From CAXXIC01 sp049315325 (lineage in GTDB: Bacteria > Bacteroidota > Bacteroidia > Bacteroidales > UBA7332), in NCBI GenBank assembly GCA_049315325.1, contig JBMOKJ010000012.1:1-64000 (forward strand): a DNA stretch of 64,000 nucleotides, written 5' to 3'. This document shows, in pieces, positions 8,218 to 15,979 of the stretch. The notes under the pieces are model-generated. The model was not told where the DNA came from. It made no database searches and worked only from the letters and a program-made list of their open reading frames with translations. The translations under genes and the position numbers were made by a program. The stretch's first letter is position 1, and each line of letters starts with the position of its first letter.

Positions 8218-8943
8218 TTAAAAATCTAGCTTGAAAAATATTGGTAAAACTTTAATCGAATTTACCTCTTCGCCATTTTTCAATGCCGGAATCCATTTAG
8301 GCATCAACTTCACAAATTCGACTGCTGCTCTGACAATATATTCATCCGGTTTGTTTAGACATTCAATATTCGAGATATGACCATCTTTGTTGATAACAAA
8401 CTGAACGACCGCCAAACCTTCTTCCATAGAAAGAGGGTACCCCAAGTTTCTTCTCATAAATATTTCATATTCTATTTCACCACCAGGAAAAGAAGCCTGA
8501 GAATCGAGGCTATCTAACGCGACAATATTTTTGCTCTTCAAATCTAAAGAGCACTTATAATCAAACGCTCCATTTTTGTACTTTATCACCCCAATCCGTT
8601 TGTTATTAGTAGAATAAATTATTCTGTCTCCGTGAAGTTTTCCGTTTTTGTAATTCGTAATTTCAATATGATTGCCTGATTTATCAAATTCCTCATATAG
8701 TCCTTCATACACCATTTCAATATTCTTCAATCGGTAGCTCATGTTACGATTCACTTGCCCGCGAATCCACCGTACAGATGCATGATACAACGTCGAATCT
8801 GACGTATCTCGGTCGACAAGCATCATAAAAGCGGCATTTTGGGCAGACTCTAATAACTGACCCTGAAAATCATAAAACGTAATATCGCTGGCTTTTAGGT
8901 TAACAACGACAAAAAGAAATAATATAAACGCAATTTTTCTCAT
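8218..8943 (-). CDS. TonB C-terminal domain protein with MORN-like repeats (paralogue)
   Basis: The 241-residue protein has a signal peptide (MRKIAFILFLFVVVNLKAS), MORN-like segments (GLYEEFDKSGNHIEITNYKNGKLHGD) and a diverged TonB-like C terminus (YPLSMEEGLAVVQFVINKDGHISN, then AAVEFVKLMPKWIPALKNGEEV). It shares its domain order with the gene at 7365-8120, so the pair arose by tandem duplication, although identity at protein level is low. It starts 6 bases after the small gene 8950-9264 and probably shares its transcript. Confidence 0.75.
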   Translation of the reverse strand: MRKIAFILFLFVVVNLKASDITFYDFQGQLLESAQNAAFMMLVDRDTSDSTLYHASVRWIRGQVNRNMSYRLKNIEMVYEGLYEEFDKSGNHIEITNYKNGKLHGDRIIYSTNNKRIGVIKYKNGAFDYKCSLDLKSKNIVALDSLDSQASFPGGEIEYEIFMRRNLGYPLSMEEGLAVVQFVINKDGHISNIECLNKPDEYIVRAAVEFVKLMPKWIPALKNGEEVNSIKVLPIFFKLDF

Positions 8944-8949
8944 ATCTAT

Positions 8950-9264
8950 TTATTTTATAGAAATCACCTTTTTCAACTCCTTATCGTAGAGCTTTTTATC
9001 GCGTGGCAACTTAAATCGGCGGGTGATGCTTCGTGGTGATTGTTGTAGCATGGTATAAAGGAAGTCGGTTCCCAATTCTGACTTCACGACGAAAAACTCA
9101 AATTGCTCCGAATCTTTGTAGAGCGAAAAGTGATTGTTGCAAAACACAAAAAAGAGCTCGGGAGCTACCTCTCTGTAATAAAGTACCGCTCCTCGGTTGA
9201 AATTACCGATAAAGTCGCGTGTCTTGGTAAAATGATTAGCGGAAAAAAACGATTCGAGCTCCAT
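8950..9264 (-). CDS. Hypothetical protein, 104 residues
   Basis: This is a small protein without signal peptide or membrane segment (MELESFFSANHFTKTRDFIGNFNRG at the start, basic RRFKLPRDKKLYDKELKK at the end). No family is recognised. Gene status is supported by its 6-base spacing to the downstream TonB-like gene and a TATATTTG -7 box on the minus strand at 9289-9282. Confidence 0.6.
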   Translation of the reverse strand: MELESFFSANHFTKTRDFIGNFNRGAVLYYREVAPELFFVFCNNHFSLYKDSEQFEFFVVKSELGTDFLYTMLQQSPRSITRRFKLPRDKKLYDKELKKVISIK

Positions 9265-9419
9265 AGAAAATAGATTAAACGCAAATATAAATATTAATCC
9301 GTAATTAATAAAGGTTAGAAACTCAATTTTTAATGATTTATTTTTATTCTGAATACCAATATATTGAAAACACTTTCCGACCTTTGGCGTTTTAGATAAT
9401 GTAGTTTGAAACTAACACT

Positions 9420-10061
9420 ATGACCCAAAAAGAACGCTATACTCGTGTAATCGCCTGGTTTTCAGAAAATATGCCGGTGGCAGAAACTGAACTTCACTAC
9501 CAAAACCCGTATCAACTGCTCATTGCGGTGATTCTTTCTGCTCAATGCACCGATAAGCGGGTGAATATGATAACGCCAAAACTATTCGAGGCTTTTCCCG
9601 AGCCAGAAGTGCTGGCAGTGAGTTCGCCAGAGGTGGTATTCGAATACATCCGAAGCGTGTCGTACCCGAGCAGCAAGTCGAAGTACTTGGTGGGGATGGC
9701 AAAACTGTTGGTTGAAAAGCACAACAGCGAAGTGCCATCGACGCTCGAAGAGTTGGTGAAACTGCCCGGTGTGGGACGGAAAACTGCAAACGTGATTCAA
9801 TCGGTCATCTTCGATAAACCAGCCATGGCAGTCGATACGCATGTGTTCAGAGTGAGCAACCGCCTCGGTTTGACCAAAAACTCTAAGACGCCTTACGAAA
9901 CGGAAAAGACGTTGGTGAACAACTTCCCCGACAAACTGCTGCCTATTGCTCATCATTGGCTCATTCTGCATGGTCGGTATGTTTGTCTTGCCCGCACACC
10001 GAAATGTTTGGAGTGTGGTTTGACGGATGTGTGTGCTTTTTATCAGAAAGGGTTGAAATAA
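9420..10061 (+). CDS. nth: Endonuclease III, DNA glycosylase/AP lyase
   Basis: The 213-residue enzyme removes oxidised pyrimidines and cuts at AP sites in base excision repair. It shows LLIAVILSAQCTD, the helix-hairpin-helix LPGVGRKTANV with the catalytic Lys, AVDTHVFRVSNRLG with the catalytic Asp, and the [4Fe-4S] ligands C-x6-C-x2-C-x5-C in CLARTPKCLECGLTDVC. It is complete, of normal length, and divergent from the minus-strand group before it. Confidence 0.95.
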   Translation: MTQKERYTRVIAWFSENMPVAETELHYQNPYQLLIAVILSAQCTDKRVNMITPKLFEAFPEPEVLAVSSPEVVFEYIRSVSYPSSKSKYLVGMAKLLVEKHNSEVPSTLEELVKLPGVGRKTANVIQSVIFDKPAMAVDTHVFRVSNRLGLTKNSKTPYETEKTLVNNFPDKLLPIAHHWLILHGRYVCLARTPKCLECGLTDVCAFYQKGLK

Positions 10062-10133
10062 GATTATGTGATGCAAAAATCCACTCCATTTTTATTATCG
10101 CTACCTTTACGCCGTTTTTAAACAAAATAGAAA

Positions 10134-10973
10134 ATGATTGAGCTTGGCAAGTATGCAAATTTGATGGTGATGCGTAGAACGACTGTTGGAATATTCTTAG
10201 GAGATGTCCACGGCGATGAAGTGCTACTACCTAATAAATTTATCAGTGATAAAAGTATCTCCGTTGGGGATAAAATGGAGGTTTTCATCTACAAAGACAG
10301 CGAAGATCGGCTAATTGCTTCTACTGACAAGCCCAAAATTACGGTAAATGAATTTGCTTACCTCTACGTGAAAGAGGTGAATCAGAACGGTGCTTTTCTC
10401 GATTGGGGAATGGAGCGCGATCTCTTTGTGCCTTTCCGCGAACAGGGCAAAAAGATGGAGGAAGATCGGTCGTATATGGTCTATATGTACCACGACAAAG
10501 AGTCTGACCGATTGGTTGCTTCGAGCAAAATCAATAAGTTTATAAACAATGCCAACCACGAATTTGAGGAGGGCAACGAGGTGGAGATTCAAGTATGGGA
10601 CGTGACGATGTTAGGCGTAAGCGTCATTATCAACGGACAATACAAAGGCTTGATTTTTCACAGCGACATTTTCACTCATCTCTCCATTGGTGAGAAACGA
10701 ACTGCTTACATTAAAACGGTGCGCGAGGATAACCATTTGGATGTGGCGCTTCAGAAACCAGGTTACGATGCGGTGGAGCCTAATGCTCAACTGATTCTCG
10801 AATTACTGAAAGAATCGAATGGATTCCTTGCACTTACGGATAAAAGCGAACCAAATCTGATTTATCAGAAACTAGAAATGAGCAAAAAACTGTTCAAAAA
10901 AGCAATTGGTACGCTCTACAGGAGGAAACTCATTTTGCTTGAAGAAGAAGGGATACGACTGATTAAAAAATAA
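10134..10973 (+). CDS. CvfB-like S1-domain RNA-binding protein
   Basis: The 279-residue protein carries tandem S1/OB-type domains and a C-terminal winged helix, as in CvfB/YitL. Markers are NLMVMRRTTVGIFLGD, LPNKFISDKSISVGDKMEVFIYKDSEDRLIAS, and YLYVKEVNQNGAFLDWGMERDLFVPF (typical S1 pattern). A third OB part follows with VEIQVWDVTMLGVSVIINGQYKGLIFHSD. The end MSKKLFKKAIGTLYRRKLI LLEEEGIRL is the winged helix. CvfB binds RNA in staphylococci; its role in Bacteroidota is not known. A bidirectional-looking terminator follows. Confidence 0.85.
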   Translation: MIELGKYANLMVMRRTTVGIFLGDVHGDEVLLPNKFISDKSISVGDKMEVFIYKDSEDRLIASTDKPKITVNEFAYLYVKEVNQNGAFLDWGMERDLFVPFREQGKKMEEDRSYMVYMYHDKESDRLVASSKINKFINNANHEFEEGNEVEIQVWDVTMLGVSVIINGQYKGLIFHSDIFTHLSIGEKRTAYIKTVREDNHLDVALQKPGYDAVEPNAQLILELLKESNGFLALTDKSEPNLIYQKLEMSKKLFKKAIGTLYRRKLILLEEEGIRLIKK

Positions 10974-11000
10974 AAGGGTTTCCTAACAAACTATCGTTTG

Positions 11001-11039
11001 AAATGAGCATATTCTGACAAAGTTTATGCTCATTTTTTT
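11001..11039 (+). terminator. Rho-independent terminator after the CvfB-like gene
   Basis: AAATGAGCATA (11001-11011) pairs with TATGCTCATTT (11025-11035) around a 13-nt loop and runs into a T tract. Confidence 0.75.
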
Positions 11040-11445
11040 AGTCCAATAAAAATATGAAAGGTAAACCAAAATGTGATTCATTTGTCATAATAATAAGCTT
11101 TTCGCTACCGCGGGTTTATTTTTTTTAGCGCAAAAAAAGGTAACAAACCTGCCAGCCGGCAGGCTGGAAAACATTGTCGAAATAACTCGCTCAATCGTCC
11201 ATAGAACTACCCGCCATTGTATTTAATAATAGCAACTGGACTCACTCACTCTACAAGATTTTGACGTTTGGTATTTGTATTTGTCCTCACTGGGACTTGC
11301 GATTATTCTAAAAAAAATACTTTCAAGGGTCGTTAAAAGGTAAATGTTCATTTCTATCATTTTTTCATATTTCTAAACCGTTACAAATCACGTATTTATT
11401 GTAGTGATAACTTAATAGCAATGTTTTAAGGCTGCAATATCGCAC
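11040..11445. other. Gene-free spacer with a GC-rich palindrome
   Basis: There is no convincing reading frame in this 400-base spacer. It contains the palindrome described separately at 11148-11167 and otherwise AT-rich DNA. The stretch 11168-11330 is less AT-rich than usual spacers here and may be a remnant of something, but I do not recognise it. Confidence 0.4.
11148..11167. repeat. GC-rich palindromic repeat unit
   Basis: CCTGCCAGCCGGCAGGCTGG contains two overlapping inverted repeats: CCTGCC/GGCAGG and CCAGCC/GGCTGG. It stands out in an AT-rich spacer. Palindromes of the form CCTGCC..GGCAGG recur in many Bacteroidota genomes; that this is one of them is my recollection of such genomes, not a search result. 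Confidence 0.6.
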
Positions 11446-11472
11446 CTGTTACTTTGCATAAAAAAGTAACAG
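11446..11472 (+). promoter_or_regulatory. 10-bp inverted repeat overlapping promoter and translation start region
   Basis: CTGTTACTTT (11446-11455) and AAAGTAACAG (11463-11472) form a perfect inverted repeat with a 7-nt loop, ending three bases before the ATG of the metallophosphoesterase. The left arm contains TTACTTTG (11449-11456), a near match to the -7 box. It could be an operator or an RNA hairpin that limits ribosome access. Confidence 0.45.
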
Positions 11473-11475
11473 AAA

Positions 11476-12351
11476 ATGAATAATCAAAAATTCTACCCAA
11501 CAATCGTGATATCCGACGTTCACCTCGGAACTGAACATTCGAAGACACGCGAACTGACCGATTTCTTGAGCACGGTCAATTGCAAAACCTTGATTATGAA
11601 CGGCGATATCATCGATGGATGGCATCTGCAAAAAGGTGGCAAAGGCAAATGGAAAAAGGAACACACCGATTTTTTCAAAGTCATTATGAAAATGATGGAG
11701 AAACACAATACTCAAATTATCTACGTTCGTGGAAACCACGACGATTTTATCGATCACCTCGCTCCATTCTCGTTTTCGAATCTGTCGATTGTTAAAGATT
11801 ACGTTCACGTAAAGAACGGAAAAACCTACTACGTAACGCACGGTGATGTTTTCGACAACATTACTTCAAATATGGTTTGGTTGGCTAAATTGGGTGACAT
11901 TGGATACACGTTTCTCCTTTGGGTAAACAGAATCTACAACCTTTATCGTTCGAAAAAGGGTTTGCCATACTTTTCACTTTCGCAAGCCATCAAGCAAAAG
12001 GTTAAATCGGCCGTTTCTTACATCGGCAATTACGAACAAGAGTTGGTAGCATTAGCACGTGCTCGCCACGCCGACGGTATCATCTGCGGACACATACACC
12101 AACCTGCTGATCGTATGATTGATGGAATCCATTACCTCAACTCAGGAGATTGGGTGGAAACGATGTCAGCTTTGCTCGAACATCCAGACGGCACTTGGGA
12201 AGTCTATATGCACGGACAAACAAAGATTGAACCAACTTTCCTAAGAAAACAAGAATCACTCATTTTAGATTCAGTGCTGACTTTGGCTCAGCCTTCGAAA
12301 CGGGGACTTAGAGCTGCATTTACTCACAGTCTGAACGGTTTTACATTCTAA
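11476..12351 (+). CDS. Metallophosphoesterase, UDP-2,3-diacylglucosamine hydrolase-like (LpxH family)
   Basis: The 291-residue calcineurin-like phosphoesterase has the metal-site motifs in order: SDVHLGTEHS (DxH), MNGDIIDGWHL (GDxxD), YVRGNHDD (GNHD), THGDVFD and GHIHQPA (GHxH). This order and spacing match the LpxH/YbbF group, which cuts UDP-2,3-diacylglucosamine to lipid X in lipid A synthesis. Many Bacteroidota carry several such enzymes of unproven substrate. The glycosyltransferase gene starts 5 bases after its stop, so the pair probably acts on one glycolipid. I would not call it LpxH without comparison. Confidence 0.8.
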   Translation: MNNQKFYPTIVISDVHLGTEHSKTRELTDFLSTVNCKTLIMNGDIIDGWHLQKGGKGKWKKEHTDFFKVIMKMMEKHNTQIIYVRGNHDDFIDHLAPFSFSNLSIVKDYVHVKNGKTYYVTHGDVFDNITSNMVWLAKLGDIGYTFLLWVNRIYNLYRSKKGLPYFSLSQAIKQKVKSAVSYIGNYEQELVALARARHADGIICGHIHQPADRMIDGIHYLNSGDWVETMSALLEHPDGTWEVYMHGQTKIEPTFLRKQESLILDSVLTLAQPSKRGLRAAFTHSLNGFTF

Positions 12352-12355
12352 TTAT

Positions 12356-13459
12356 ATGAAATATCTGTTTGTAGTACAAGGCGAAGGCAGAGGGCATTTT
12401 ACTCAAGCATTGAGTCTGAAACAGACGCTTGAGAGCGAAGGTCACGAAGTGGTGGCGGTGATGGCTGGCACAAGTGCTAAGCGCGTTCTCCCTTCATTTT
12501 TCACAGAAAAGATTGGTACTGATATCATTCAGTTTCAAAGTCCAAACTTTATGCCTACATCAAAAGGAAAGAAATCGCCTCTTTTGATCAGCATCCTCTA
12601 TAATTTGATTTATCTGCCTATTTATTTCAGGAGTATACTTACCATCCGTAAAACAATCCGCGAAAAGCAACCTGATGTGGTGATTAACTTCTACGAATTG
12701 ATGTGCGGATTTACCTACGGTCTATTCAATCCAACGCCTCCAATGGTGAATGTAGCTCACCAATACTACTTTCAAACTCCGGGGTTTACGTATACAGGAA
12801 AAGATCGTTTTCAATTCGAATTACTCAACTTCTACTCGAAACTGACTTCACTTCGTGCGACAAAAATATTGGCGCTTTCATTTCGTTCGGATGAAGAGTG
12901 GCAAATCGGAAATATCATCGTTGTACCACCGCTTCTTCGTCGAGAAGTGCTGCATCAAACTCCTCGCAATGGAAACTACATCCACGGATATATGCTCAAT
13001 AGCGGTTTTGCAAATGAACTAGCGGCATGGAGCGAAAACAATATGGATCAACCGCTTCACTTCTTTTGGGACAAAAAAAATGTTGCAAAAACCGAGATGC
13101 TAACACCCATGCTGGCAATGCACCAACTGAGCGACTCGCTTTTTCTGCACTACATGTCAGGCAGCAAAGCATACGCAACCACAGGTGGTTTCGAATCGGT
13201 TTGCGAGGCCATGTATCTTCAAAAGCCAGTATTGATGGTGCCTACACACATCGAACAAGAGTGCAACGTGATTGATGCCATGAATTCGAAAGCTGGTGTT
13301 GGTGCATCAGAATTTGATTTAGATAAACTATTAGATTTCATTCCCACATACAAAAAATCGATGGACTTCAGGTATTGGGCACGCTCAGCCGAGTCAATAT
13401 TTGCAGAAGAACTCACGTCGTTCGACACAAAACAATCGGCTGTTCTAGCCATGTCATAA
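12356..13459 (+). CDS. Glycosyltransferase, MJ1255/VC2487-like
   Basis: The 367-residue protein has the GT-B start MKYLFVVQGEGRGHFTQALSL, where the glycine-rich loop and GRGHF are diagnostic of MurG-like and MJ1255/VC2487-like transferases. The C-terminal donor site appears as KAYATTGGFESVCEAMYLQKPVLMVP followed by EQECNV. No signal peptide is seen; the interfacial hydrophobic stretch ISILYNLIYLPIYF suggests membrane association. Co-transcription with the LpxH-like phosphoesterase points to a glycolipid or lipid A-related substrate. The sugar donor is not known. Confidence 0.75.
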   Translation: MKYLFVVQGEGRGHFTQALSLKQTLESEGHEVVAVMAGTSAKRVLPSFFTEKIGTDIIQFQSPNFMPTSKGKKSPLLISILYNLIYLPIYFRSILTIRKTIREKQPDVVINFYELMCGFTYGLFNPTPPMVNVAHQYYFQTPGFTYTGKDRFQFELLNFYSKLTSLRATKILALSFRSDEEWQIGNIIVVPPLLRREVLHQTPRNGNYIHGYMLNSGFANELAAWSENNMDQPLHFFWDKKNVAKTEMLTPMLAMHQLSDSLFLHYMSGSKAYATTGGFESVCEAMYLQKPVLMVPTHIEQECNVIDAMNSKAGVGASEFDLDKLLDFIPTYKKSMDFRYWARSAESIFAEELTSFDTKQSAVLAMS

Positions 13460-13485
13460 ATTTTCTTATTAGCTATCAATTCCGG

Positions 13486-13519
13486 GAAGTCGTCTTAGTG
13501 ATAAGGCGGCTTCTTTTAT
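13486..13519 (+). terminator. Terminator after the glycosyltransferase
   Basis: GAAGTCGTCTTA (13486-13497) pairs, with two G-U pairs, with TAAGGCGGCTTC, and a T-rich run follows. Confidence 0.65.
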
Positions 13520-13524
13520 TTGTA

Positions 13525-13700
13525 AGATTCCATGGGAATCTAATATTTATAGACAATTATGTTATCAGAACGCATACGACTCTTTCGGGGTCGTATTTTT
13601 TTTGGAAAACATTTTCTATAAATATATAAATTCTTTCGGATTCAAAGAAATCTCTCCATTGAGTACAATCACCGATGAACTAATTAAATCAAGATAATTA
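13525..13700. repeat. Hairpin-rich repeat unit, copy 1
   Basis: This unit of about 175 bases holds, in order, hairpin GATTCC..GGAATC (13526-13540), TTTATAGA, hairpin TACGACTC..GGGTCGTA (13575-13595), TATAAATA, an imperfect hairpin around TTCTTTCGGATT (13630-13643), and the conserved end CAATCACCGATGAAC. Copy 2 at 13772-13937 has the same order. No reading frame explains it. Confidence 0.6.
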
Positions 13701-13771
13701 ATAACCATAGCTTCGTGAACTCAATTCACAACAAATCGAACAAAGTATAATATCGAGAGGAATAGACAAAG

Positions 13772-13937
13772 GATTGGATTCCTTCGGAATCCAATAGTTA
13801 TAGCTAAAGTTATGTTCGACTCCTTGGGAGTCGTATAATTTGTGGTGAAACTAATTGCTATAAATAGATGAATCCATTCGGATTCAAAATATTTCTCGGT
13901 TAAGGGCAATCATCGATGAACGTACTAAACCGAGATA
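13772..13937. repeat. Hairpin-rich repeat unit, copy 2
   Basis: The order is the same as in copy 1: TTGGATT..AATCCAA (13774-13794), a TATAG motif, CGACTCC..GGAGTCG (13817-13833), TATAAATAG and GAATCCATTCGGATTC (13870-13885). The unit closes with an 8-bp stem TCTCGGTT (13894-13901)/AACCGAGA (13928-13935) around GCAATCATCGATGAAC. Compensated hairpin arms between copies (CTC/GGG versus CTCC/GGAG) suggest selection on structure. Confidence 0.6.
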
Positions 13938-14019
13938 TAAATCCATTAGAGAGGGAGCGACTAACACACCCACTATCAACCACAACCATCACCGTGATAA
14001 AGAATTTGTCGCAAGAAAC

Positions 14020-14058
14020 AAAAATGGCTGTCGCAAATCAAATGCAACAGCCATTTTC
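14020..14058 (-). terminator. Terminator of pyrG-yidC
   Basis: AAAATGGCTGT (14021-14031) and ACAGCCATTTT (14047-14057) form an 11-bp stem. On the minus strand it follows the yidC stop by about 20 bases and is flanked by T-rich sequence. It could work in both directions. Confidence 0.7.
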
Positions 14059-14076
14059 TATTTGGATAAAGGGATT

Positions 14077-15945
14077 TTACTTCTTCTTTGTCTTAGCCGA
14101 CTCGCGAGCTAATTGTTGTTGTTTCTTTTGAGCCTCTTCGAGACGAGCCATAAAGCCTGATTTCTTTTTAGCAGGGCGTTTTTGGTTCTCCTTGAGTTTT
14201 GCCAACAGCTTATCTTCGTTCACGATGTAACGGAATGCCAACGTTTGCAAAATAGTAATCAGCGTAGAGATAAAGTAGTAGTAGCTCAAGCCCGATGCAA
14301 ACTCATTCAAGAAAAAGAGGAACATCAGCGGCATCAGGTACATCATCGTTTTCATCCCTGGTAATTGCTGTTGGCCGGTGTTGGTGGCATCCATATTGAA
14401 CTTGGTGTAGACAATATTTGTGGCAGTCATCAACAATACGAAAAGACTAATGTGATTACCATAATAGTCGCTCAGGAATGGTATATACTGACTCCAACTG
14501 TAGATAGAATCATACGACGACAAGTCGGTTGCCCATAGGAAACTCTCGTGACGCAACTCGAACGAAGTTGGGAAAAACATATACATCGCAATCAAGAAAG
14601 GCATCTGAACCAACATCGGCAAACATCCGCTTAACGGGTTCACACCTGCTCGCTTATACAAATCCATCGTCGCCTTTTGTTTCTCCATCGCCTGATCTTT
14701 GGTGTATTTTTCCGTGATCTCTTCGATTTGAGGGCGAAGTACACGCATTTTGGCAGACGACAAATACGATTTATAGGTCAATGGGAAGAGTGCAGTCTTG
14801 ATAATCAAGGTGAGAATAAAGATAATCAAACCATAACTACCAATGAAACCTTCTAACCAGTTGAATATATTAATTACGATATACTGGTTAATCCAACGCA
14901 AAAGACTGAATCCTAGTGGGACAAGTTTATCGAGATTGAGTTTCTTCTCTTCAGCCACTCCTGCATCCACTTTGCGCAGCGTTGGGAAGTGATTAGGTCC
15001 AAAATAGAACCTGAACGAAAGATCTTTATTCGATTTAGGATTAAATTTAATTTTAGCTTGAGTGCTGTATTGTTTTAAGTAAGATCCTTCCTTGATAACT
15101 TTAGAATCAAGCTTAGTCCCTATAAAATCCTGCTCAGGAATAAGAACAGTGGAGAAAAACTGATCTTTATATGCAACCCATTTTACAGGTTTAGGCAACG
15201 AAATTGTATCATCTTTCGTCTCGCTCAAATATTTCACATCATCTGCCGCAAATTTGTAGTAAAGCTGCGCATATCGAGTTTCGCTCTTACGGCTTTTCTC
15301 TTGTTGTCGCAGTTTTTGCATCCAGTTCAATTCAAGACTATTGGCATTGGCTGCCATCACACTTTCCAAGCCCGAAGTTTTGACATCGAATTTCACCATG
15401 TTGTTGTTCGCTCGAATGGTGTAGACGAAATCGATTTTAGCTCCATTATCAGCCACAGCACTCATCGTGAGTACACTGTCTTTGAGTGTTGGAACAAAAT
15501 AGAAATCGGCTGTGTTTACGATGCGATTGTTGCTGGTGAGCAACGACAAACCAAACGAGCTCTCTTCACCTTGAAACAAAATCAAAGGCAACGAGTCATG
15601 TGTTTCGTATTTCTTCAGTCGAACCGAAACGATGCGTCCGCCTTTGTTCGAAATTTTAATATCGAGAAGTTCATTTTCAAGCGTTTCGAGTTTCTCGTCG
15701 CCCTTTACTGCAGACGCAAATGCTCCAAATTGAGTAACTTTTGCCGAATCGCTTAAGGCTGCTGGCGCAACTTCTGTTTTTGTTTTAATAATTGCAGCAG
15801 CTTCATCGCGCGCCTTTTCGACTTGTGCGATTGAGTCTTTCTGATGTTGAAGAGCGAGCTCTTGTTTCGACGGCTGATTCATCCAGCTAAAGCCGAAAAG
15901 AATCACTCCAATCAACAAAAACCCGACAATGGTATTTCTATCCAT
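14077..15945 (-). CDS. yidC: Membrane protein insertase YidC
   Basis: The 622-residue inner-membrane insertase works alone or with SecYEG. The start MDRNTIVGFLLIGVILFGFSW is TM1. A large periplasmic beta-sandwich domain follows (about residues 60-350). Then comes the conserved core: WLEGFIGSYGLIIFILTLIIKTALFPLTYKSYLSSAKM, the coiled region with ITEKYTKDQAMEKQKATMDLYKRAGVNPLSGCLPMLVQMPFLIAMY, and two more TM pairs. The basic tail (RPAKKKSGFMARLEEAQKKQQQLARE) is long, as in other Bacteroidota, and may contact ribosomes. The gene starts 34 bases after pyrG; the pyrG-yidC order is common in this phylum. Confidence 0.95.
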   Translation of the reverse strand: MDRNTIVGFLLIGVILFGFSWMNQPSKQELALQHQKDSIAQVEKARDEAAAIIKTKTEVAPAALSDSAKVTQFGAFASAVKGDEKLETLENELLDIKISNKGGRIVSVRLKKYETHDSLPLILFQGEESSFGLSLLTSNNRIVNTADFYFVPTLKDSVLTMSAVADNGAKIDFVYTIRANNNMVKFDVKTSGLESVMAANANSLELNWMQKLRQQEKSRKSETRYAQLYYKFAADDVKYLSETKDDTISLPKPVKWVAYKDQFFSTVLIPEQDFIGTKLDSKVIKEGSYLKQYSTQAKIKFNPKSNKDLSFRFYFGPNHFPTLRKVDAGVAEEKKLNLDKLVPLGFSLLRWINQYIVINIFNWLEGFIGSYGLIIFILTLIIKTALFPLTYKSYLSSAKMRVLRPQIEEITEKYTKDQAMEKQKATMDLYKRAGVNPLSGCLPMLVQMPFLIAMYMFFPTSFELRHESFLWATDLSSYDSIYSWSQYIPFLSDYYGNHISLFVLLMTATNIVYTKFNMDATNTGQQQLPGMKTMMYLMPLMFLFFLNEFASGLSYYYFISTLITILQTLAFRYIVNEDKLLAKLKENQKRPAKKKSGFMARLEEAQKKQQQLARESAKTKKK

Positions 15946-15979
15946 AATGTTTTATTTGTTTATTCGTTAAATCGTTTAT

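Noticed and set aside
9582..10076. Minus-strand frame of 164 codons opposite nth
   Set aside because: Fully antisense to a well-supported endonuclease III gene, with His/Phe-rich shadow composition.
13628..13909. Coding frames in the hairpin array
   Set aside because: Short frames on either strand are interrupted, differ between the two repeat copies, and have no protein-like pattern.
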